A DNA stretch of 7,145 nucleotides from Nitrospira sp. (GTDB taxonomy: Bacteria; Nitrospirota; Nitrospiria; Nitrospirales; Nitrospiraceae). The DNA lies in assembly GCA_024998705.1 (NCBI GenBank), contig JACOEF010000290.1, positions 1 to 7,145 on the forward strand, given 5' to 3'. Shown piece by piece: positions 1 through 5,580 of the stretch. Position numbers and translations under genes: made by a program. Below the pieces are notes generated by a model. The model saw nothing but the letters and a program-made list of their open reading frames with translations. It searched no databases and was not told where the DNA came from. Within the stretch, counting starts at the first letter, position 1. The number at the start of each line of letters is the position of its first letter.

Positions 1-594
1 GAAGGGCGATTCAGGTGCATGCGAGTGGTAATAGTTGGCAAACTGGTAGTCCACCGGCAGCCAGGGTTCGAGCGTAAAGGAATAGAGGTTCACCCAGGCC
101 TCCTCGATGCGACATTGCAGCACATGCTCTCCCCGCTCGTCGGTCGTGAGCGTAAATTGATCCGGCCCTTGCCGATGTTCCTCGCCGACCGTGAGCGGCA
201 ACGGCTCGCGCAATCCCTGCCCTCCGAATCCCACATCCACAATCCAGCGCTCCCCGTCCAGATGAACGAGGAGGACCTGGTGACTTCGAGGCCTTACGCC
301 CTCCGTTCCATATAACACCCGGGCAGCCAATCGCGTGACGACATATCCAAGCTGCTCCAATAAGAGCGCAAACAATCCGTTCAACTCATAGCAGTACCCG
401 CCCCGACGACGACACACGATCTTTTCAAAAAGGTCGGATGGCTCCAATGAGATGGGACGCCCGAGATGGATATCCAAATTTTCGAACGGCACGGTCAGGA
501 CATGAGCGAGATGCAAACCGCGCAACGTCTCAGCCGACGGAACCACCGATCCTTGATATCCGATACGCGCCAGATAGACTGATCGATCAACCAT
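1..594 (-). CDS. Arylamine N-acetyltransferase (NAT family), 3' end cut by window edge
   Basis: The enzyme transfers acetyl (or another acyl) from acyl-CoA to arylamines, hydrazines or similar acceptors through a cysteine thioester in the cytoplasm. The reading frame runs open from ATG at 594 to base 1, giving 198 residues of a family usually about 260-280 long. The N-terminal VPFENLD block is at 35-41. The hallmark RRGGYCYELN places the catalytic cysteine at C68. The other triad members fit at H105 (in RSHQVLL) and D120 (in WIVDVGFGG), almost the same spacing as in Salmonella NAT. The start is supported by GGAGG at 600-604, 5 nt upstream of the ATG, and by no upstream extension being needed. 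The gene is divergent from the uvrA-like gene. The missing C-terminal part would hold the lid region that shapes substrate choice, so the acceptor cannot be told. Family identity is very secure; physiological substrate is unknown. Confidence 0.95.
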   Translation of the reverse strand, partial: MVDRSVYLARIGYQGSVVPSAETLRGLHLAHVLTVPFENLDIHLGRPISLEPSDLFEKIVCRRRGGYCYELNGLFALLLEQLGYVVTRLAARVLYGTEGVRPRSHQVLLVHLDGERWIVDVGFGGQGLREPLPLTVGEEHRQGPDQFTLTTDERGEHVLQCRIEEAWVNLYSFTLEPWLPVDYQFANYYHSHAPESPF

Positions 595-629
595 ACAGTC
601 CTCCCGACAGTTCTCCCCCCGACAGTCCT
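595..629 (-). repeat. Threefold Shine-Dalgarno-like repeat in the NAT leader
   Basis: Read on the minus strand, the octamer AGRACTGT occurs three times ahead of the NAT start: at 622-629, 607-614 (with an A-for-G change) and 595-602. The steps are 15 and 12 bases, both multiples of three. The copy next to the ATG supplies the true ribosome binding site (GGAGG at 600-604). The other two are purine-rich near copies of it (GAGAGGA and GGGGGGAGAA). This looks like a short tandem duplication that multiplied the SD region. A function, such as ribosome standby or loading, is only a guess. Confidence 0.6.
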
Positions 630-640
630 CTCAATGAGAG
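628..640. promoter_or_regulatory. 13-bp palindrome, candidate operator
   Basis: CTCTCA-A-TGAGAG is a perfect 6-1-6 inverted repeat. It lies just downstream of the predicted NAT -10 box (645-650, minus strand) and so covers the expected transcription start near 638. A repressor bound here would block NAT transcription, and it also lies upstream of the predicted uvrA promoter. The symmetry is seen directly; the operator role is inferred. No regulator gene is present in the window. It could also be a chance palindrome. Confidence 0.35.
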
Positions 641-644
641 CGTT

Positions 645-673
645 ATTATACGAATCTGCCGGCCGGATCACAC
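645..673 (-). promoter_or_regulatory. Candidate sigma-70 promoter for the NAT gene
   Basis: On the minus strand a perfect -10 hexamer TATAAT (645-650) stands 17 nt from GTGTGA (668-673), which matches three of six bases of the -35 consensus. Transcription would start near 638 and give a leader of about 44 nt made almost entirely of the threefold SD-like repeat. The -10 and the spacing are good; the -35 is weak, so an activator or an extended contact may be needed. Confidence 0.45.
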
Positions 674-703
674 GGGACTCAGCGCTGATGCCGCGTCGCC
701 ACA

Positions 704-732
704 TTGCGATCACTGCCGGCGCTTGCTACGAT
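704..732 (+). promoter_or_regulatory. Candidate sigma-70 promoter for the uvrA-like gene
   Basis: TTGCGA (704-709) and TACGAT (727-732) each match four of six consensus bases and are exactly 17 nt apart. Transcription would begin near 739, leaving a leader of about 24 nt before the GTG at 763. This position would rule out the upstream in-frame ATGs at 634 and 688 as starts, since both lie before the predicted transcript. No clear LexA-type box is seen. Confidence 0.42.
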
Positions 733-750
733 GGTCGGCTTTCTCCGGCA

Positions 751-755
751 GAGGA
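751..755 (+). promoter_or_regulatory. Ribosome binding site deciding the uvrA-like start
   Basis: GAGGA sits 7 nt before GTG at 763. The in-frame ATGs at 634 and 688 have no comparable purine-rich site, and the 43 residues between 634 and 763 do not resemble the UvrA N-terminus, so the GTG is preferred. Confidence 0.6.
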
Positions 756-762
756 CTCCAGG

Positions 763-3567
763 GTGGCCAACCGTATTCCCCCAGATCGCACCACGAACGA
801 CTTGATCGTCGAAGGCGCACGCCAAAACAATCTCAAAAACATTTCCCTGCGGATCCCTCACAACCAGGTCACCGCCATCACCGGCCTCTCGGGATCCGGC
901 AAATCGTCCCTGGCCTTCGACACCCTGTTCGCCGAAGGACAATGGCGGTACGTGGAATCGCTCTCCACCTACGCGCGGATGTTTCTTGATAAGGTCAACC
1001 GGCCCGACGTCGACCGCATCACCAACATTCGCCCCGCCATTGCGATCGAACAGAAAAATCCGATTCGTACCGCCCGTTCGACGGTCGGCACGGCCACGGA
1101 ACTCGCCGACCTGCTGCGGCTGCTCTTCGCCAAAATCGGCAAACCCGTGTGCCCGGATTGCAAACAAGAGGCGCGAGGCTACCATCCAGGGTCGGTCACC
1201 GAGGAACTGCTGGCACGATTTCCTGACGCGCGAGCCATGATTCTCTTTCCCCTCAAGGATCTCGGCCCCGGCCACGACCGCTCCCTGCTCGACTCACTCC
1301 TGAAGCGAGGATTTACCCGGCTGCGATGCGGTGAGGAACTCCTGGATCTTCACGAGCAGGCGGTGCTCCCGGAGACCCGCGAATCGGGCATCCAAGTCGT
1401 GCTGGACCGACTCGTGCTCAGGCCGGATAACCGCCACCGGTTGATCGAAGCCATCGAAGTTGCGTTTCAAGAAGCCGACGGCACCTGCCAGGTCCTGATC
1501 ATAGGGCACGGCCTCCGGACCTATAGCACCCACTTTCGCTGCCAAGGGTGCGGGCGGACCTTCGAACCACTACGTCCGCTGCTGTTCTCCTTCAACCACC
1601 CGCTGGGAGCCTGCCCCGAATGCAAAGGGTTCGGCAATATTCTGCAATACGATAAGGACCTGGTCATCCCCGACCGTAGCAAATCGCTTGCCGGTGGCGT
1701 CATCGAGCCGTGGAGCAAGCCGGGCTCGGATTGGTGGCAGAAGCAGATGTTATTAGCGATGAAAAAACAGGGCGTGGATTTGACCACCCCGTTTCAGGAA
1801 CTTCCCGAAGCGGTGCAACAGCTGATCTGGGAAGGGAGCCCTGACGTTGAGGGCATCCGGCAGTATTTCGACTATCTGGAAACCAAACGCTACAAGCTGC
1901 ACGTGCGCGTACTGCTCAGCCGCTACCGCAGTCCCGCTACCTGCACGGCGTGCCGCGGCAGCCGCCTGAAACCGGCCGCCCGGTTCGTCAAACTGGCAGG
2001 GCAGGACATCGTAGAGATCGGTGACCTCACGATCGACTCCGCAGCCGCTTGGTTTGAGCGCCTGGTCCTACCGGCCTTCGACGCCGAAATCGCCAAGGAT
2101 ATCCTGCGCCAACTCCACGCGAAGCTGACCTTTCTGCTCCGCGTGGGCTTGAACTACCTCACACTAGCACGGCAGACGAAAACGCTGTCCGGCGGGGAAG
2201 CACAACGAATTGCGTTGGCCAACCAGCTCGGTTCCCGGTTAGTCGGCACACTCTACGTACTGGATGAACCGACGATCGGCCTACACGCGCGCGACACAGA
2301 CACCCTGGCCGGGATCCTGCACGATCTGGCCAATGACGGCAACACCGTCGTCGTCGTGGAGCACGATCCGTTGATGATTCAGGCGGCCGACCACATTATC
2401 GAAATGGGCCCCGGATCGGGCGAGCAGGGAGGGCACCTCGTCTGCTCGGCGCCGCGCAAACAATTTCTCGCCGATCCGGCCTCCCTCACCGCCCGCTACC
2501 TCCGCGGAGAGGCCAGCATTCCCCTGCCGAAGACTCGACGCTCGGGTAACGGCAGGGTGGTCAGCATCGCCGGAGCGGCCGAGCACAATCTCAAGAATCT
2601 CGTGGTCCGCATTCCACTCCACATGTTGGTCTGCATCACCGGCGTCTCGGGATCGGGCAAAAGCACGCTCATCGAAAAGACCCTCTACCGGGCCGCCGCC
2701 CGCGCCTTTCGCATCGAGTCGTTGCCGATGGGGAAGTTTCAGGCCATCAAAGGACTCGAACATGTGGCCGGCGTGCGTCTCATCGACCAGCAGCCGATCG
2801 GCAGGACGCCACGCTCCAACCCCATCACCTACCTGAAGGCATTCGACGAGATCCGCACCCTGTTCGCCTCCGAGCGGGATGCCCTGCGGCGCGGCCTGAC
2901 ACCCGGGCATTTCTCCTTCAACTCTGCCGAGGGACGCTGCGCACGATGCGAAGGGAATGGGTATGAAAAGCTGGAGATGTATTTCTTCGAAGACATCTAC
3001 GCCACCTGCGAGCAATGCGACGGCAAACGCTTCAAGCCGGAGGTGCTGAGCATCAGGTACCGGGGCAAAACGATCCACGATGTGTTGAACCTCACCGTGA
3101 CGGAGGCGCAGGGATTTTTCTCCGGCTCGCCGAAGCTGACCGAAAAACTTTACCTGCTGTCGTCGATCGGGTTGGGCTACCTGCGGCTGGGCCAAGCAGC
3201 CACCACCCTGTCGGGAGGAGAAGCGCAGCGGCTGAAGATCGCCGCCGAACTGCAAGATCCTTCGGCGCACAATCTGCTCTATATCCTCGATGAGCCGACG
3301 ACCGGCCTACACCTGGACGACATCAAGAAATTGCTGACGGTGCTACACAAACTCGTGGACGCCGGAAATACCCTCATCGTCGTCGAGCACAACTTGGATG
3401 TGATCAAGACGGCCGACTGGGTGATCGATCTCGGGCCGGAAGGAGGCGACGCAGGTGGACAGATCGTCGCGGAAGGTCGTCCGGAACAGGTCGCGAAAGT
3501 CGCGCAGTCCCACACGGGACGGTTTCTGGCGAAGATGCTCGGAAGTCACGTATCTCGTGAAGCGTAA
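763..3567 (+). CDS. uvrA: UvrA-family excinuclease ABC subunit A (possible paralogue)
   Basis: UvrA is the damage-sensing ABC ATPase dimer that loads UvrB in nucleotide excision repair. With GTG at 763 the product has 934 residues, close to E. coli UvrA (940). In order: Walker A GLSGSGKS (41-48); UvrB-binding region about 130-240; first zinc site C260, C263, C284, C287; insertion domain about 290-390; CTAC (C394, C397); signature LSGGEAQ (475-481); Walker B aspartate D501 with E502; second Walker A GVSGSGKST (627-635, K633); second zinc site C726, C729, C749, C752; second signature (816-822); Walker B D843 with E844. All nucleotide and zinc motifs are intact. Two segments differ from canonical UvrA as I remember it. 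The basic RGRKGE-type motif in the UvrB-binding region is replaced by LKDLGPGHDR. The FEGV..NLERRY stretch before CTAC reads YFDYLETKRYKLHVRV. This may be a second UvrA rather than the housekeeping copy. There is no frameshift. The last codons lie in a short repeat. Confidence 0.93.
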   Translation: MANRIPPDRTTNDLIVEGARQNNLKNISLRIPHNQVTAITGLSGSGKSSLAFDTLFAEGQWRYVESLSTYARMFLDKVNRPDVDRITNIRPAIAIEQKNPIRTARSTVGTATELADLLRLLFAKIGKPVCPDCKQEARGYHPGSVTEELLARFPDARAMILFPLKDLGPGHDRSLLDSLLKRGFTRLRCGEELLDLHEQAVLPETRESGIQVVLDRLVLRPDNRHRLIEAIEVAFQEADGTCQVLIIGHGLRTYSTHFRCQGCGRTFEPLRPLLFSFNHPLGACPECKGFGNILQYDKDLVIPDRSKSLAGGVIEPWSKPGSDWWQKQMLLAMKKQGVDLTTPFQELPEAVQQLIWEGSPDVEGIRQYFDYLETKRYKLHVRVLLSRYRSPATCTACRGSRLKPAARFVKLAGQDIVEIGDLTIDSAAAWFERLVLPAFDAEIAKDILRQLHAKLTFLLRVGLNYLTLARQTKTLSGGEAQRIALANQLGSRLVGTLYVLDEPTIGLHARDTDTLAGILHDLANDGNTVVVVEHDPLMIQAADHIIEMGPGSGEQGGHLVCSAPRKQFLADPASLTARYLRGEASIPLPKTRRSGNGRVVSIAGAAEHNLKNLVVRIPLHMLVCITGVSGSGKSTLIEKTLYRAAARAFRIESLPMGKFQAIKGLEHVAGVRLIDQQPIGRTPRSNPITYLKAFDEIRTLFASERDALRRGLTPGHFSFNSAEGRCARCEGNGYEKLEMYFFEDIYATCEQCDGKRFKPEVLSIRYRGKTIHDVLNLTVTEAQGFFSGSPKLTEKLYLLSSIGLGYLRLGQAATTLSGGEAQRLKIAAELQDPSAHNLLYILDEPTTGLHLDDIKKLLTVLHKLVDAGNTLIVVEHNLDVIKTADWVIDLGPEGGDAGGQIVAEGRPEQVAKVAQSHTGRFLAKMLGSHVSREA

Positions 3568-3584
3568 ATCGCATCTCGTCAAGC
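3549..3584. repeat. Direct repeat, 21-bp period, across the end of the uvrA-like gene
   Basis: Two 15-base units, 3549-3563 and 3570-3584, match at 13 of 15 positions (core ATCTCGT-AAGC) with a 21-base step. The first unit encodes the final residues of the UvrA-like protein, and the stop (3565-3567) falls between the units. TCACG-TATCT-CGTGA (3546-3560) also forms a small 5-bp stem. The pattern recalls degenerate CGT-rich intergenic tracts I associate with Nitrospira genomes, but that is recollection. Confidence 0.5.
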
Positions 3585-3639
3585 ACGGAAAGTCTTTCAG
3601 TCCTACGAAATACGAACGACGAGCGACGACCAATATTAG
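3568..3639. other. Convergent intergenic gap without a clear terminator
   Basis: These 72 bases separate the converging uvrA-like and algH-like genes. They hold the second repeat unit, a short GAAAG-T-CTTTC palindrome near 3589-3599, and an ACGA-rich run (about 3606-3630). None forms a strong GC stem followed by a T run in either direction, so how the two converging transcripts end cannot be read from the sequence. Confidence 0.5.
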
Positions 3640-4200
3640 CTAGTTGGAGGTGGGATCGAACGGCATATCAGCATAATGGCGGGAAGTATCATCCAGGGAG
3701 ACAAAGATATCCGACCAGATGCGAGTCGGCTCTTTTTCAAACACAATCGAGGGATCGGCAGGCAACGTAATCCAGGAGCCTACCTGCATTTCCGACTCCA
3801 GCTGGCCGGGCCCCCAGCCCGAATACCCCAGGTAGGCTCGAAACGACTCCTGCCCCGGCTTCTCCATCAGAATCCGCTCCATGATCTCCAGGTCTCCCCC
3901 CAAGCAGACGCCATCAAACACCTGATGCGAATTTTCGGGCGTCTGATTGATGCGGTAGAGCATCATCACCTGGTTGGTTTGCACGGGACCGCCGGAATAC
4001 AACACATGCGGTTGGCCTTCCAGAATCGGTACCTGCGGAAGCGCCTCAGAGATGGACATGGCGGTCGGACGGTTCACGATCACACCCAGCGCCCCTTCCG
4101 GTCCATGTTCACACAGAAGCACCACCGCCTGCCGGAAGTTGGGATCGTTCAATGCCGGCGCGGCCACGAGGAGAATGCCTTTACCGAGTGGAATGGACAT
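3640..4200 (-). CDS. AlgH/YqgE family protein (UPF0301/DUF179)
   Basis: The 186-residue length is typical for this family, whose biochemical role is unsettled; the name comes from an alginate regulation phenotype in Pseudomonas. The family signature is clear. It runs from GILLVAAP (8-15) and the DPNF segment (19-22) through VVLLCEHGPEGALG (26-39) to VNRP (42-45). Further on are YSGGPV (68-73), GGDLE (101-105) and GYSGWGPGQLE (125-135), followed by GSW (141-143). The protein has no signal peptide or membrane segment and should be cytoplasmic. The start is supported by AGGA (4207-4210), 6 nt upstream of the ATG. It follows the nitrilase-family gene by 64 bp on the same strand, and I see no convincing promoter in that gap, so co-transcription is likely. 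It converges with the uvrA-like gene. Family assignment is secure; function is open. Confidence 0.95.
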   Translation of the reverse strand: MSIPLGKGILLVAAPALNDPNFRQAVVLLCEHGPEGALGVIVNRPTAMSISEALPQVPILEGQPHVLYSGGPVQTNQVMMLYRINQTPENSHQVFDGVCLGGDLEIMERILMEKPGQESFRAYLGYSGWGPGQLESEMQVGSWITLPADPSIVFEKEPTRIWSDIFVSLDDTSRHYADMPFDPTSN

Positions 4201-4264
4201 GGTTCATCCTACCGTGTGCTCGTGAGTGACGCAAGTTGAGTCATGAAAAGTAGACGATGCGGGA

Positions 4265-5056
4265 TTAGTCGCCATACAAGGCTGGGCGCCGGTCGCGTAG
4301 GAGATCGTTGTAGTCATTGAGCGCCTTGACCCTGGCTTCGGCGGGGTCGATCTCAACGATCGTAAGATCCTCGGTTTCACGTGGCGCGCGATGCAGAATG
4401 CGGCCGCGTGGACCGACGACTTCGCTCATTCCGATAAACGTCAGCCGCTCCTTCCCCCCGCGCGCTTCGCTGCCGATCCGATTCGCCGTCACGCTGAAGA
4501 CTCGATTCTCCAAGCAGCGGGTCACCATGGAGTCCGGACAGTGGGGCAGCACCAGGTTGGACGGATGGGCGATGATCTCCGCGCCTTGCAACGCCAGCGT
4601 GCGGGCGGATTCCGGATCATACCAGTCGAAGCAGATCATCACGCCGACCTTGGCCATGCCGATATCCCAGACGTGAAATCCGCTGTCGCCCGGCGTGAAC
4701 CACAGCGTTTCCTCGAAAAAGAGATGGGATTTTCGATAACAGCCGATGAATCCCTTGGGCCCGACCACCACCGCCGAATTAAAACAGTGCCGACCGTCCC
4801 GTTCCGGCAAACCGGCCACGATCGTCATCCCGCGGCGCGCAGCGATCTCCGATAGCCGTGTCGTAGTCACCCCATCCGGCACCGGCTCCGCAAGTTGGAA
4901 CACCTCGTCCTGCGAAACGAACTGGTAGCCGGTCGCAAATAATTCAGGCAACACGATCAGGTCGGCCTCCACCTGCCCGAGTCGAGCACTCACGTGGTCG
5001 AGGTTCCGCGAGACCTCCCCAAACACCGGATCAAATTGGAAATACCCGACCCGCAT
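4265..5056 (-). CDS. Carbon-nitrogen hydrolase, nitrilase superfamily
   Basis: This cytoplasmic enzyme hydrolyses a non-peptide C-N bond (amide, carbamoyl or nitrile) through a cysteine acyl intermediate. At 263 residues it spans one complete domain. The Glu-Lys-Cys triad is visible: E38 in VLPELF, K109 in CYRKSHLF and C142 in MICFDWYDPE. E115 fits the second conserved glutamate just after the lysine block. HPSNLVLP follows (about 164-171), with the late GxSxVVGPRG-like strand near 229-238 (IGMSEVVGPRG). The small single-domain form and the FDWYDPE loop resemble the omega-amidase, N-carbamoylputrescine and beta-ureidopropionase groups more than true nitrilases, but substrate cannot be assigned. 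The ATG at 5056 has AAAGG 7 nt upstream. That site lies directly after the T tract of a strong terminator, so transcription must come through the terminator or from a start inside it. The algH-like gene follows 64 bp downstream. Confidence 0.93.
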   Translation of the reverse strand: MRVGYFQFDPVFGEVSRNLDHVSARLGQVEADLIVLPELFATGYQFVSQDEVFQLAEPVPDGVTTTRLSEIAARRGMTIVAGLPERDGRHCFNSAVVVGPKGFIGCYRKSHLFFEETLWFTPGDSGFHVWDIGMAKVGVMICFDWYDPESARTLALQGAEIIAHPSNLVLPHCPDSMVTRCLENRVFSVTANRIGSEARGGKERLTFIGMSEVVGPRGRILHRAPRETEDLTIVEIDPAEARVKALNDYNDLLRDRRPALYGD

Positions 5057-5071
5057 GATGCCGCCTTTCTC

Positions 5072-5108
5072 GACAAAGAAAAACGGGCAGGGACAACCCT
5101 GCCCGTTT
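5072..5108 (-). terminator. Strong intrinsic terminator after the SmbP-like gene
   Basis: A perfect 12-bp stem (5081-5092 with 5097-5108, core CGGGCAGGG/CCCTGCCCG) closes on a 4-base loop (5093-5096). On the minus strand it is followed by TTTTTCTTTG, a good U tract. On the plus strand no T run follows beyond the TTT inside the stem, so it works toward lower coordinates. It ends the SmbP-like transcript about 32 nt after the stop codon. Its T tract ends only about 18 nt before the nitrilase-family ATG. Confidence 0.9.
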
Positions 5109-5139
5109 CACCCTACACACCGTCACGCGCAAGAACCGA

Positions 5140-5496
5140 CTACATCCCTTCCGATAGATGGGGAAGGGCGTTCTCAACGGCCTTGGTCGCCACATCGGCG
5201 TGGCCGGCCTTGCCGTGCTCGATCCCGTCCTTGAGCCCCTTGATGGCTTCAGTGACATGGGGATTCTTGGTTTCGGCCACCGCGCCCTCGGCATGCTTGA
5301 GCGCCGCTTCCGCATGCTTGACCAACGCATCCGCGTGGCCTTGCTTCCCATGCGCTACGGCTTCCTTGGCATGCTCCACCGCTTCAGCCTGATGTTTATT
5401 TCCTGCCGCGAAAGCCACACCGGCTACCATCGGCGCCCCGACGAGCGCCATCATCACACCGGCTACCACGACTCCCCGCCATTGAGCAGTCTGCAT
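5140..5496 (-). CDS. SmbP-like small periplasmic metal-binding protein
   Basis: This 118-residue protein has a signal peptide: W6-R7, a hydrophobic core about 8-29, and likely cleavage after AFA at 30 or one residue later. The mature part of about 88 residues is helical, Ala/Lys/Glu-rich and contains all ten histidines. H35, H42, H49 and then H54, H61, H68 run in seven-residue steps, with a GKQGHAD turn at 50-56. The second half repeats this with GKAGHAD at 95-101 and keeps H80, H94, H99 and H113. This matches SmbP of Nitrosomonas europaea, a periplasmic protein binding copper and other divalent metals, so metal buffering is the likely role. The chosen ATG at 5496 has a near-ideal GAGGAGG (5503-5509) 6 nt upstream. 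The frame stays open to 5688, but that extension overlaps the upstream gene and would bury the signal peptide. The gene has its own promoter and terminator. Confidence 0.85.
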   Translation of the reverse strand: MQTAQWRGVVVAGVMMALVGAPMVAGVAFAAGNKHQAEAVEHAKEAVAHGKQGHADALVKHAEAALKHAEGAVAETKNPHVTEAIKGLKDGIEHGKAGHADVATKAVENALPHLSEGM

Positions 5497-5551
5497 GAAC
5501 CGCCTCCTCTCTAAGTATGTAAAACGCACAATTGCAAGATCACTACATTTC

Positions 5552-5580
5552 AGCATAAAGACGGCCCTGCATCCTGTCAA
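5552..5580 (-). promoter_or_regulatory. Sigma-70-type promoter of the SmbP-like gene
   Basis: On the minus strand TTGACA (5575-5580), a perfect -35, is followed after exactly 17 nt by TATGCT (5552-5557), a four-of-six -10 with the key T, A and final T. Transcription would start near 5545 and give a leader of about 48 nt ending in the strong GAGGAGG site. The -35 box overlaps the stop codon of the upstream sulfurtransferase gene (5577-5579). Together with the terminator this makes the small gene an independent, probably highly expressed unit. Confidence 0.65.

Noticed and set aside
595..630. LexA/SOS box upstream of the uvrA-like gene, suggested by repeated ACAGT and CTGT elements
   Set aside because: The CTGT/ACAG elements are in direct, not properly spaced inverted, orientation and are better explained as the NAT leader repeat.
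634..762. Upstream in-frame starts (ATG 634 or 688) for the uvrA-like gene
   Set aside because: The extra 25-43 residues do not resemble UvrA, have no ribosome site, and lie before the predicted promoter; GTG at 763 has GAGGA at good spacing and gives a normal family length.
2281..3270. 329-codon open frame on the minus strand inside the uvrA-like gene
   Set aside because: It is the antisense shadow of a GC-rich conserved gene, with a composition typical of such shadows and no recognisable domain.
4207..4241. Possible promoter TTGCGT-17-TAGGAT before the algH-like gene
   Set aside because: The -10 candidate coincides with the ribosome binding site, which would make the transcript start at or inside the start codon; more likely chance.
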